From contig CP154954.1 in the NCBI GenBank assembly GCA_039621445.1, positions 51,586,073 to 51,650,072 of the forward strand: 64,000 bases of DNA, written 5' to 3'. This document shows, in pieces, positions 10,938-22,065 of the stretch. The translations under genes were made by a program, and so were the position numbers. The stretch's first letter is position 1; every line of letters starts with the position of its first letter. The stretch is from Euglena gracilis (taxonomy: Eukaryota; Euglenida; Euglenophyceae; Euglenales). The notes below the pieces were generated by a model. That model did not search any database, was not told the DNA's origin, and saw nothing but the letters and a program-made list of their open reading frames with translations.

Positions 10938-13900
10938 ACGGTCCGACACAGAGAATCTCTGTGGTTGACTGGTGGTGAGGATCGTACTGAGCCGTGAAAC
11001 ACGGTGAAAGTACTGTTCCTGGCCCCTAGCCAACCTTTAAGCAAGGATACAGGTCTCAGAAGGCTCTGTTCGGTATTCGCCGATACAACCTTTCTGGTCC
11101 CTGTTTCACTGCTTATTTCAGTGAGTTTTTGGGTTTTTGCCTTTTTACCCATCTCAAAAGATGCAGAGCACAACCCCCAACCACAAATTTGATTATGACT
11201 TGTTGATGAGTTCATTGACCAATCTTGATGAAGATTGTGGGGATTGGAACGGTTCGAATGAAACAAGTTCCAATTCCCGACCCCCCAAGCAACAAGAAGA
11301 CACATTGCATCAATTGTCACTGTCACAAGGCGAAACGCCTTCATTGTTGCAAGGGGGTAATGAACCCTCTTCATCATCATTGTCATTGATTGTGCGGGAT
11401 GTAGGTGGCAAAATGCCTACCTCCATGCCGGTTCACCCATCATTGATGCGGCGAGGGGATGAACCCCTTGCCCAAGCCCATTTGGATCACAAGAATAATG
11501 GGGATGAACCCCGCTTACACTTGGTTAGCCATGTCACCCATGAACAAAGTGAGGGGTATTTGCCCTTCGCTCTGTTCACACCCAAAAGATCCCCGGTGGA
11601 AGCACCGGTGGGCCTTTTGGAGTGCAACTCGGTGGAAACACCGTGTTTTTTCCAACCCCCCCCCTCAATTACCACCCCCCACACCATTTCGCGCATTGCC
11701 GGGATTACCCGCGGAAACTGCGGTTTTCCCTGCATTGCCATGGAATCCAGATATGCGTCTGGTGGTACCGGAAATCTCTGGTGCCGTTTCCATTGTGGAG
11801 GACTATGAGGATGATTTGAGGGATAACCTCACCCCCGGTGATGTTTACCGAATTCTCGGTCAACTCCCAGCGGATCACCCGCTGAGCAAGCAAATTTTGA
11901 ATGCACAACCATGCTCAACAAGGTTTTGCAGTTTGATGAGGACAATCAAAGGGTTGTCAACACCAAACTACAATATTGCTGGAATTATTTGCAGGAAATA
12001 GGCAAATATTGCCAACACATTTTTGAAAATGCGGGGAAAGACCTTCAGCATTTTCGAGAAAGTGTTGACAGTATTTGCGCATCCAACTTCCACAAAATTT
12101 CCACCAAATCAGTGAAACACTGCATGAAGCGGAAACGCGGAATGATTCCAAGTTTCTGCATGTGCAAGATGGTATGAGCCATCTTTTTGCCAAAGTGGAA
12201 TCCTGTTCAACAATGCTACTGCAATTGCAGCAAGTTACACGCGCAAAATGCCACCCCCAAAATGCCAGAAATCGGTAACTTTGTCGCGGTTGAGCATTTT
12301 GCCGCACTCACCACTTCTTTCCAAGAAGCCCAACAACGGATTTTGCATCTTTTCTCGGAAATCGAGCATATGAGGCAATTTCAGGCGAAAGTGCAAGAAA
12401 ATGTTGTTCCCCGTAGGCAAATGCAGCTTTTGGAGGAACGAATCCTACAATTGGAGCAGAAATCCTGCCATTTTGCCGCAAATCAGGGTGGATTAACCTC
12501 CTTGAACGCGAAAATTGCGGATTGCGCACAACGGTTGGATTTCGCGCAACAACAATTGCAAACGGACATTGGCGGTATTACTGCCACAGTTCTCGGTTTG
12601 CAGGAGCATGTTTCCGCACTTTCCAAGCGAATTCCCGACATTAGTGGTATTCAAGCCGCTATTAGGGAATTGCAAACCCGTTGTACCTTGTTGTCCACCA
12701 CATTAGCGGAAATTCGCTCACTTCCCAATGTTTCGCGCGCTCGGATATCCGAGTCACCGGAATTTCGGTCATTTTACAACAAAATGCTTGGTGACAACAA
12801 GGAAACCTTGCAAGCATTTTGCACAAGTTTGATTCAATTTGAGGAATCTGTGTATCGGAATTCCCGATCCATGCAGGATGAGGTTTCTCGGTTGGATGGA
12901 CGAATTTCTGCGTTGTTGGAAAAGCCAACCGCGGAGAATTCGCGCACCACCGCGGAAACCACCACCAAGACACCCCACCAATTGCAAACTGTCTCACATG
13001 CAGTAAAAGCGCTTGCGGGTCAACTCTGGAATGTGGAGGAGTCCCAAGGAAAACTTGTCCAAGACCTACACTTGGTTTCTGAAAAGTTGCCACACTTGGA
13101 AGATTTTTCCCGGAAACGAAAACGCGATAGGCATTTGGAGACTGAGGTTGACCGTATTTGCGGCCAACTCCAGTTGGTGGAACATTTGGAGGAAACGGTG
13201 CATGACTTGTCCGCGAGTTTGGATAAAATGTCCACTCCGGTACCGGTTGTGCCACCACCCACCGCGGTAAGCGCTGCGGTTGGTATTCCAAATGTCCCGG
13301 AATCGCGTTCTCAAATTACCGTTTCTGGAGTAGGAATCCCTACATCCACCGCGAATTTGGTACAACCACCCGCGAAAACGCGAATTGTACCACCTTTGCT
13401 TTTTCCCACACCACAAACCCACTTTTCACTGGACATTTTTCATGAGGAAATTGATCCACCGCTCGAAAATTCGAGTCTCCACCAAGAAATCCACCAATCT
13501 AACCTTGTACGAGGAATGAGCCAACACCCCACACCTGGTATTGGTCATGTGTCGCATTCGCGATCATACCAACCACAAACGGGTTCTGGAATACCAGATC
13601 ACCCATCGGGTTTTCGGCGGGAAACCCGCCCCACCAGGAGAATTTCACCACATTTTTCGCAACTCCCGCAGGAAAATCCTTCCACCCCTACACTTGGTGC
13701 GGGAAATGCTGCACGGGGTACACATGGAGCGGAATGTCCGCGAAACGCGTTTGGTGTTAAGAATTACCCGGACCCAAACCCCTGGAATACCACCGAGGGT
13801 CAGCGGGTTACTCAGAGAGACTTCAAAGGCACCATCACAATCGCGAACAAGGTGAAACCCCAATGGGACGGGGATCCAACCACATGGAGACAACTTTTTC

Positions 13901-14851
13901 GGGACTGGGAGTACTACTGGGCACTCAAGGGACCCTCCCAAGACCCGAATCTCGAGGTAGTCAAGATGGAATTCATCGATTGCCTACCGAGGGAGGAGCG
14001 GGAACGCGCACGCAATTTGGTGATACGTAATGGCGTATCATTCGATGACCTGGTTGAGCAATACGCTTCAACCAACTCAAGTCTGGTCACCAGGATTACC
14101 CTGGAGAAAAAATGGCGACAATGCGCGCCATCGGATCGCAAATGGAAATCCATTGACCTTTGGTATGCCAAATGGTTAGCACTTGCTTCTGAAGTTGATG
14201 AACTTAGCGAGAAGCAAATGCGCGAACAATTCGATGCGGTTTTGTTGCATTTCACACCATCCCTCGTGAGGGATATCCATCGCGAGGAGTTGGCAAGGCA
14301 TGAAATGACTCTTGCCCAACGTTGGAATTATGTGTCAAAGCAACTCAAGCTCACACAAGTTTTGGGACAAATAAAGTCCGCTTTCCAAACGCATCCCACC
14401 GCGGGAATCCCTGCGGGTGCGGTTAATGCGTTACAAAAATCACCCATGTCACCGAGATCACCCACCACGGGAGCGAAAACGCGGAATCAGCGTTCTTCGG
14501 ACCAAGGCACGGATAAGCTGTGCTTTTTGTGCAACAAATCTGGTCACATGTCTCGGGAATGCCCGAATCCCGATGCGCGAAAGCGCATTGGAAGTCCAAG
14601 GGGCTCGACCTCCTCACGGGGATCGGGTTCCTCGGCGTTTTCACGTCAATCGGGAGTTTCACGTTCTTCCGAGAACCGCTTTAGCGGTAGTAGGCCCAAG
14701 TCACCATCGCGTGATGGTCGGGAAACCCGTCCTTCTCGCGGTCGGTCACCTGATCCTCCTACCCGAAAACGGGATTTCAATCGCGATCCTTCACGATCTC
14801 GTTCGCGAAGTGGATCATCCTCTTCGCGCGAGTCTCCGGGGAAACCCCGTT

Positions 14852-16404
14852 TGAGTGCCCATTCTTGGCCTGGACCCAGTGTCTCACTTTTGACCTTTCT
14901 TGCATTGAACTTTTCAAAACTTCCAGCACGGCACAAACAAAGGCAGGATTTCTTTGAGGTTCAATCAGTGACCCACACAATCAGTGTAAGCATTTTGCTC
15001 CCTACAGAACAATTGGCATTCTTCAATGGCTTTGCAATCTTGAGTTAGCAGTTGCAGACTTGGCGAATCCTACACCCCCTTCCTTCAGAACATTCCTTGG
15101 AATGTCAATTGGCATTCGCAGGTCAAATTTGCCAAGTCGAAATTCCAACCTCGCCCTGATCTGCCCCCCCCCCCCCCCCCCCATGTGCCCGAATTGTCAC
15201 CCCCCCCCTGGGCAGTCATCCCTGGGCCCTGAGGGGGCCAACAAAAATGTAACCTAGAGGCAATTCGGGCAATCATGAAAAGGGGATCCTGATTTTTGTG
15301 CCCAGAAATGGGCAGCCAAAAAAACGGGACTGTGGGCAAAAATATGGGCAAGGCGGAAAATCTTCAGCTCCAAATGTCTTTATCCACTGGTCAGTTATGT
15401 GCCCTGCCGTACTTCTGTGCCCGTGCGGGCACAACAGAGTACCCCCCCCCCCTTTGTGCCCTGACCCTTCCCCAACTGGGCAATGACATCCATTTCTTTG
15501 GTGCCTGCCCTGTTAAGGGAAATCTGGGCAAATCAAAAGGGGAAAACCCAAAAGCAAAGTGCCCTGCAGGGCAAATCTCTACAAATGGTGGCTGGGCAAT
15601 CACAAACCAAACCAGGAAAATGCTTACACTTGAATTGCAATGAAATCGCAGCAAACACACATGGTTCAGCGCACAGGGAATGGCTTCAGCGGCAACTCCT
15701 TCTTCCTCTTCTTAGATTGTAATCTTCTGATTCGTCTTTCCTTGGATGTCTCTTTTTGTTTCATCTTGTCTTCAGATTGATTGTCTTCTTCTTCAGCAGC
15801 TTGCACAGCAACTTCCACTCTTGAAATGATTGCAATCTCCTCCACTTCAGCCGCCTGAACACCAACAGATTGTACAGATGAAATTGCCATGGCAGGGCTC
15901 TTCTGCTGCTGCAGAACTTCCAAAGCCCTGAAAACATACTCTTGCGACACAGGATGTACATGGTGATCAGCTTCACCTTCAATCACAGTCCTTGGACAGC
16001 AGTGGACCCCAATCTGTCCACATCTGCAGCTGCTGGACTGCATCTTCTGTACCCATTCTGTCATGGCTGTGGTCGATCTTCCCAGTCCATCCTTCAGCAT
16101 CTTTCTGGACACTTCCTCAATGACATCTGGGCTGACCAAGCCCGGGAGCTGACTGATTGTACAGGGTGTACACTGATTGTTTGAGTGCCCATTCGTGGCC
16201 TGGACCCAGTGTCTCACTTTTGACCTTTCTGGCATTGAACTTTTCAAAACTTCCAGCACGGCACAAACAAAGGCAGGACTTCTTTGAGGTTCAATCAGTG
16301 ACCCAGGCAATCAGTGTAAGCATTTTGCTCCCTACAGAACAATTGGCATTCTTCAATGGCCTTGCAATCTTGAATTAGGAGTTGCAGACTTGGCGAATCC
16401 TACA
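14852..16404 (-). mobile_element. nested nonautonomous LTR element N1, antisense to its host
   Basis: Terminal direct repeats 14,852-15,074 and 16,182-16,404 (223 bp, nearly identical). On the minus strand each begins TGTAGGATTCGCC and ends GGGCACTCA, i.e. TG...CA. Immediately before the minus-strand 3' repeat is a purine tract GAAGGAAGGGGG (forward 15,075-15,086), so the element runs on the minus strand. No clear primer-binding site follows the 5' repeat, and no perfect target duplication remains (CCCGT against CCCGG). It carries one antisense ORF and no gag or pol, so it must be mobilised by another element. Confidence 0.75.
15666..16310 (-). CDS. unknown ORF of nested element N1
   Basis: 214-codon open frame on the minus strand beginning inside the 5' repeat of N1. 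The part beyond the repeat reads like a soluble protein: SQLPGLVSPDVIEEVSRKML, a Cys/His cluster SSSCRCGQIGVHCCP, an acidic alpha-helical stretch, and a strongly basic end ERRIRRLQSKKRKKELP that resembles a nuclear localisation signal. I recognise no family. It has no reverse transcriptase or gag motif. The nested element N2 has the same design, an unrelated antisense ORF with a basic C-terminus, which suggests a shared strategy or captured host sequences. Whether the frame is really translated is unknown. Confidence 0.45.
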   Translation of the reverse strand: MPGSLIEPQRSPAFVCAVLEVLKSSMPERSKVRHWVQATNGHSNNQCTPCTISQLPGLVSPDVIEEVSRKMLKDGLGRSTTAMTEWVQKMQSSSCRCGQIGVHCCPRTVIEGEADHHVHPVSQEYVFRALEVLQQQKSPAMAISSVQSVGVQAAEVEEIAIISRVEVAVQAAEEEDNQSEDKMKQKETSKERRIRRLQSKKRKKELPLKPFPVR

Positions 16405-16857
16405 CCCGGTACACCGGTCATGGTCGACGGAAAACCCGTTCACCACGACGGTTTGACGGCAGAACGGAATACCGTTTCCCCCCGTTATGCGGAATCCCGC
16501 CACAAATCCCGTTGTTCACTTTGCGGTTCCAAAGACCACCACTCATCCAAATGTCCCAGATCTCGTTCCCCCCGGCCCGGCTACGGAAATCGCGGTAAGC
16601 GCCGCGAGGACCGTGGTAACTCATCAAACCGGCAAAAAGTCGGTTTCAAGATTTCTTGTTTGGAGGAGGAGACCCCGGCTTCGGGCAGGGAGGGGGTTGA
16701 GACCTCGGACGGGGAATTTAATGAGGCCCGAATGGCGGTGCGCTCATTGAATTCCATTTATTCCACCAAAAAGACCGTTGCCGGCTATGCGGCCGGTTCG
16801 GACTTGGAGTAGGGGAGCCCGAGGTCCGAGGGCACGGACCTCTGGGCTGATGAACAG

Positions 16858-17450
16858 ATGGAGGTAAGACCTGATCAACCTTGCCCCCCCTGCCCATCCG
16901 CCTTCACGGTCGGTACCCGGAATTATTTCGGGTCCCCTACCCCCCACTCCACATTTCCGCTCGGAATGCTGAGCAAAGTAGGAAAGGGTTCATGGGAAAG
17001 TCGGCATGCAAACGTATTTCCACCAGACCCTTCACTTTGCGTACCACCAATGGAATTACTCGTCCAAGCGGAAATCCGCAATCAAAATTTCTCCACCAAA
17101 GTTAAAATTCTCATTGACACTGGTTGTCACATTGCACTGCTCTTTCGGTTGTGGTTGATACTGACCCCGCTCTTGGTAAGCGCCAAGAAACCGATCAAAA
17201 TTTTCAACCGCGGATAACACCCCCATGTGCGGTGGTGATTTGGGATGTGTGCTCGAGATACTCTTGCCCATCATTCCCAAGCATCACTCACCCCCCCCAC
17301 AATTACAACATTTCACCAATATTTTTGGTTACGAGTCCGGAATTCACGGGTCTGACGTAATTTTGGGATACCCATTTTTACGCCAGTACCGATTGGTTGT
17401 GGATTGCCACTCCCACGGCTTGCGCACAGCACCCATCACTTCAATGCCAC
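16858..17450 (+). pseudogene. retropepsin (aspartic protease) of the LTR retrotransposon
   Basis: First half contains KVKILIDTGCHIALL, with the catalytic D-T-G preceded by hydrophobic residues. The second half, in another frame, contains VILGYPFLRQYRLVVDC, the usual ILG-x-x-F/W-L C-terminal motif of retropepsins. A frameshift lies between them, near the long C run at 17,287-17,298. It would cleave the gag-pol polyprotein. Confidence 0.8.
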
Positions 17451-17829
17451 CCAAACCACCATCACCGTTGTCATCCACCATGATGACCACCATATTTCCA
17501 ACACCGTTACCCACAATGGCAACGCCGTTATCCACCACACCAACAACCGTTTTCCACACCCGGGGTACGGAGAAAGCCTCCCCCCTACCCAATGACACAC
17601 CAACATGCGTTCCACATGAGGTAAGGCAAGCGAGTAGCGGTACCCCCGCCGTTCCACTGGGTTACAAGACGAAAGCCCAAAGGCCGGAAGTAATTACGGT
17701 GTCGAGTAGTCGCCCAGACATACCACCACTCCGTTTCCCACCAGTTGTGCCGAATCCAGGCACACCTGTACAAGACTCACCGGCTAATGCCATCGACACC
17801 CACTTACACGCACACCCGTCACACCATTA

Positions 17830-18660
17830 CTCTTCCTTCCAATGTGTGCACTGCAGGAGAATTTCCGCCCAATCGGATTTCGATTGTGAATGTGTAGTTC
17901 AAAATCCAACACTAATCGCAATTCCGACAACGGAATCCACACCCAAGGATACACTTGGTTGTAGCCCGCAATGCACGGAGATACACCGAGTACTCCAACA
18001 ACGCGGATTAGCCTCGTTGTTTGGAAACGCGAAAAGCGTCATTCCTAGTTACTATCTGGATTACACTTGGTACGAATTTGATGCGGAATGGGGAAAACGC
18101 CAGCCTGTCCAAACTCCCTTGGGATTAACCCTTGAGGTAGTGGAAGACAGCCCGCATGTTTGTGGATCCATTCATTGTGTTTCTTCACTCCTACCCGGAA
18201 ATCGGGTGCATGAATACGCGAAACGCGTATGGAATGCTTTCAATTTTGGTCAATATCGCATTTTGAAACGATGGTTTTCCAAAATCGCGATATTAGCTGA
18301 TTCTTTTGATTTGGCATTGGAAATCGATGCCTTTTCATCCAATGCACATGCCCGTTTGCCACGTCATTGGTCACAACACTCCAACGCATTTGAAAAATTT
18401 TGGGGTGATACGGTATTATGGATGCACCCTCTCCCAAAGCTTATCGGATGTGTGGCTGAGAAAATTCTGCGGGATGAAGCCCGTGGAGTTATTCTCATAC
18501 CCATCATTCCGGAAGCGGAATGGTTCACCCAACTATTGCATGTGTATTTTCATTGGTGGGATTTACCCACTAATGTACCGATTTTTGAAGATTTTTGTGG
18601 TAAAATATTACCACCCTTACAAGAAATCATTTTCGCGTATGTTTCTTCGATGCATTCGGA
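17830..18660 (+). CDS. extra pol domain between protease and reverse transcriptase
   Basis: In the frame 17,225-18,949, after the protease and a Pro/Thr-rich linker, comes a Cys-rich patch (CVHCRRISAQSDFDCEC) and then a folded-looking domain including ALEIDAFSSNAHARLPRHWS, WGDTVLWMHPLPKLIGCVAE and GVILIPIIPEAEWFTQLL. The order (D-x-F, a Trp-rich segment, hydrophobic-P-x-P-hydrophobic, ILIP, W) resembles the domain that follows RNase H in DIRS elements and is sometimes called Dam-like. The same arrangement occurs in the DIRS-like element here (minus strand, about 31.8-32.0 kb). Its function is unknown; finding it before the reverse transcriptase is unexpected. Confidence 0.5.
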
Positions 18661-19660
18661 ATGTCCGAATGCGCGGGGCCGAGGAAGCTCGGTAGCCCCG
18701 GGGATACCCTGGTGGTTTCCGCCGTCATCGAGAGTGCGGGTCAGCATCCTAAGTCAGCCGAATTCTGTTCGCGGATCACCCGCGAATTTCACGGTGTGCT
18801 GGAAAATCCAGTATACGCGTGCGACATCGACCCCGCGATACGCGGTCCGTTCGGTGTTTGTAAGATCGAGCTTAAGGAAGGGGCTAAACCAGTGCACCGG
18901 AAATTTTTTCGTTGTTCGGGAGAACGCGAAAAAGCTCTCAATGAAATGATTGAGAAGTTTATTCAGCGCAAGTGGATAGTACCCTCGAAAAGCGAGTGGA
19001 CATCCCAGGCATTTGTTGTTCCTAAACCCCCGGACCCATCAGGTCAGAAGAAATGGAGACTGGTGCTGGATTACCGGTACCTGAACTCCCAGACAAGGGA
19101 TGATCCCTTCCCGCTCCCCCTGATCGAGGATTTGATCACCAAACAATCGGAAAACCGGTTGTGGTCAATTTTCGATCTGGAGGACGGTTTTCACCAAATG
19201 CACTTGCACCCCGACTCCAAACCATACACGGCATTCGTGACATCCAAGGGTGTGTACCAATGGACGGTACTCCCCATGGGTGTTAAGAATGGCCCAGCCA
19301 TGTTTCAACGCATGATTCAATGGGTTTTACGCGATTTACCGTTTGCCATTGTGTACATTGATGATGTGCTGGTGGGAACACCACCACCATCCGCAAAATC
19401 GAGCGAGGATATCCTCGACACTCACTTCCACCATGTTTGCGCAGTATTAACCGCTTTCCAAAAACATGTGCTTTCGCGAAAGGCGCGAAAATGCATTTGT
19501 TTCGCGAGCTTATAAAATTTTGCGGCCACATCCTCAGCAATGGACAGCGGAAAGCCGCTCCGAGTAAACTTGAAGCCATTAAGAAATGGACCCCTGAGGT
19601 AATCAAAACGATTACTCACCTCAAAGGATTTTTTGGATTAGCCCAATACTACGCGTATAT
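18661..19660 (+). pseudogene. pol: reverse transcriptase of the LTR retrotransposon
   Basis: Clear Ty3/gypsy reverse transcriptase: WIVPSKSEWTSQAFVVPK, WRLVLDYRYLNSQT, the palm motif WSIFDLEDGFHQM (catalytic D), LPMGVKNGPAMFQRMI, and the active site AIVYIDDVLV. After about 19,480 the frame shifts at a run of four A, and the thumb or connection (CGHILSNGQ, then LKGFFGLAQYYAYI) continues in another frame to about 19,664. The catalytic residues are intact, so this part decayed only recently or not at all. Confidence 0.93.
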
Positions 19661-20240
19661 ATGAAGGACTTCGCGAAAATCGCGGTGCCCCTCACCAGAC
19701 AGCTCAAAAACCGGGCTGTTGACAATACCAAAGTTATTTGGGATGACCAAATGCGCGAGGCCCTTGAGAAAATCAAGGTTTTCCTTTTGGAGAATGTTGT
19801 CCTCGAAATCGCGGACCCGTACAAACCACATGTCCTGGAAGTCGACAGCAGCGATTACGCTGTTGGCGGAGTTCTTTGCCAGCAAAACGCGGCGAATGAA
19901 CTCCGACCTGTGGCTTACTTCAGCCGAAAGCTACAGGGCGACGACGGTAAAGGTCAAGTCAAGTGGATTATACGCGAGAAGGAGACCTACGCAATCGTGC
20001 TCATACTCCAGAAATTCCGAAGCTGGGTCGCCAGCAGCCTCGTCCAGATCCTCGTGAAGACCGATCATGAGAGTCTCCAACACTGGTACACCTAGGATTT
20101 GAACAAGGCCATGTCATCGGTCGGAAGGCGATGCAGATGGCATGAGTTCTTGAGTCAATTCAACCTTGTGGTTATTTATACCCCTGGTCATACACAGAAA
20201 GTAGCGGATCCGCTCAGTCGGGCCCCTTGGTATTACCCTG
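19661..20240 (+). pseudogene. pol: RNase H of the LTR retrotransposon, interrupted by TAG
   Basis: Contains the Ty3-type RNase H motifs KPHVLEVDSSDYAVGGVLCQ (first Asp), YAIVLILQKF, and LVKTDHESLQHWYT. An in-frame TAG at 20,093-20,095 separates this from DLNKAMSS...CRWHEFLSQFNLVVIYTPG and ADPLSRAP, the normal end of the domain. Reading otherwise continues in the same frame, so this is a point nonsense change, not an indel. Confidence 0.9.
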
Positions 20241-20559
20241 GGACCCCGGATGAGGGAGACGCGACTTTTCATGGAAGTCAGGAAGCTGACGAATACGCAC
20301 GTCGAAACGACGCTGCGGACAATCTTTTGGATTCTTTTCCCGTTTCACAACTATTCCTGGTCGCACCAGTGCGAGGAAGGCGCCGACGTGGAAGCACGTC
20401 CGGACCCCGGCGTATTACGCGCACGGAGTCCCCTTCTCCACTGTTCTTTCGCGAATGGGATTATAGTCGTGATTCAGTGTATGACACCATAGTCACCAGA
20501 CTTCGTAATGGCGAAGTGCTGGAGAATTACACTCTTTCACCTTTAAAGTTGGTTTTCAC

Positions 20560-21907
20560 AATGAATCGGGTTACAAATATTGTATCCCCCAGGACCTGGT
20601 TGATGATGTGATTTTGTGCTATCACAACCACGGTCACCCTGGGGCCCCCAAACTTTTTTCATTGGTGGGCCGCAGGTATTGCACAACCCTGAGCGAGAAA
20701 GAGCTTTACTCACGCTGTTTGCGAATAGCGCAACGGTGTCAAATTTGTCAAGCGGTAAAACCCCGCAGAGGTACCCCCCCTGGTACGATGGACTTTTTCC
20801 CCGTACCCCCTGACATTTTTACATCCCTCTGCATGGATTTTCTAGAATTAGAACTGTGCAAAGGAACGGACGACAAAATTTACGCTTACGTTTTTGTTGT
20901 CGTCTGCAGGCTGAGTGGGTACATTGTAGCCATTCCATGCCAGAAGTCAGGGTTGACTGCCGAAAGTTTGGCAATTATATTTTTGGAAAATGTATTTGCT
21001 TAATGGGTTTACCGAATGAGATTGTGAGTGATCAAGACCATTTGATTTCTTCAAGGTTTTTCACCACTTTGTGCGGTTTACTCGGAATTGAGCAGCATTT
21101 TTTCATTATATACCGACCCAAAAGCAATGGTAGAGCCGAGGCAGCCGTGAAATCCGTCGTGAATATGCTTCGCCTTTCACTGGCTGACTCGCGCAGCAAC
21201 TTGATATCAGTGCTACCATGGTCTTTGTTTTATATCAATACCCTACCAGGGTTGGTTTTGCCTCTTTCCCCTATAAATTAGTTTTCGGACAGGACCCTCC
21301 GGCCATAGGGGATGTCCCTTCGGAGAGACCCGCCCGAACGAGTGTCAGTTGCGAGACCTGGTTTGCAGAAGTAGAAAATCTACGTTCTGCAGTCCAGAAG
21401 CGAGTCACTGATATTCATGCAACTAAACGGAAATCGTTTTTGCAGAATTTCAAGTCACCTGTGTATAGTCCCGGTGACCGCGTGTGGGTGCGGAATAGCC
21501 GTACTCGCATGCAGTCTTCCAAGCTGGACCCCCTTTGGCTAGGCCCCTGTGAAATCCTAGAAAGACTAGGTACCAGCGGGCGATACCAGGTCGCATTACC
21601 GAATGGTGTTGAGGACGTTCATATGGACGACTTCAAACCATACCTGTCGCCACCGGATGGGAAACCCATCCCGTGTCTGCACTTCAAACCCCGTTCCAGA
21701 ATACCTGAGACGGACGACTTTGTATTCGATAAAATTATCGATCACAAAATCGACAAAGGTATGCACCTTTGGAAAGTCTGCTGGAAAGGGTATGGGCCCG
21801 AGGAGGACACTTCGGATCCAGCAACCAGTTTTGTTGGGTATGTCCAGCAGGATTGGAAGCTGTGGAACAAGAAGCATAACATTGATGTTTCCATGACAAG
21901 TTTTTGA
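20560..21907 (+). pseudogene. pol: integrase with GPY/F module and chromodomain
   Basis: Zinc-binding N-terminus (HNHGHPGAPK...CQICQAVKP), catalytic core with MDFLELEL, VSDQDHLI and NGRAEAAVKS giving the D, D and E positions, then a GPY/F-type module (LGPCEILERLGTSGRYQVAL, DDFKPY). A C-terminal chromodomain covers about 21,715-21,880 (FVFDKIIDHKIDKG, LWKVCWKGYGPEEDTSDP). The frame shifts near 20,590 (run of C), 21,000 and 21,245. Chromodomains of this class direct integration to particular chromatin. Ends with TGA at 21,905-21,907. Confidence 0.9.
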
Positions 21908-22065
21908 GAACGCATGGGAAACCCATGTTGTTTTCTTTTCTTTTATCATTGATTCTTATCATTCTTTCTTTCCGCAGAATTTTTTAGCAAACAATACTCA
22001 AGCGGTTACCCTTACCAACTTACAACCTACCCAACCATCCCACCGTACCGACCCCGGGCGGTATC

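Larger units (their letters stand above)
11161..16812 (+). pseudogene. gag: gag polyprotein of the LTR retrotransposon (frame-disrupted)
   Basis: Begins near ATG 11,161 (MQSTTPNHKFDYDLL). An acidic, Ser/Gln-rich N-terminus is followed by a long coiled-coil-type region, roughly 11.9-13.2 kb (HMRQFQAKVQENVVPRRQMQ and so on), a Pro-rich linker, and a capsid-like domain at about 13.8-14.4 kb (WDGDPTTWRQLFRDWEYYWA). Then come two zinc knuckles of the CX2CX4HX4C type, CFLCNKSGHMSREC at about 14,520 and CSLCGSKDHHSSKC at about 16,520, the first followed by an Arg/Ser-rich tail. The longest open frame is 12,187-15,048. Frameshifts occur near 11,655 (C run), about 11,900, 12,050, 12,180, and about 16,478 (C run). 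The nested element 14,852-16,404 interrupts it between the two knuckles. At about 1,400 residues it is large for a gag. Confidence 0.85.
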
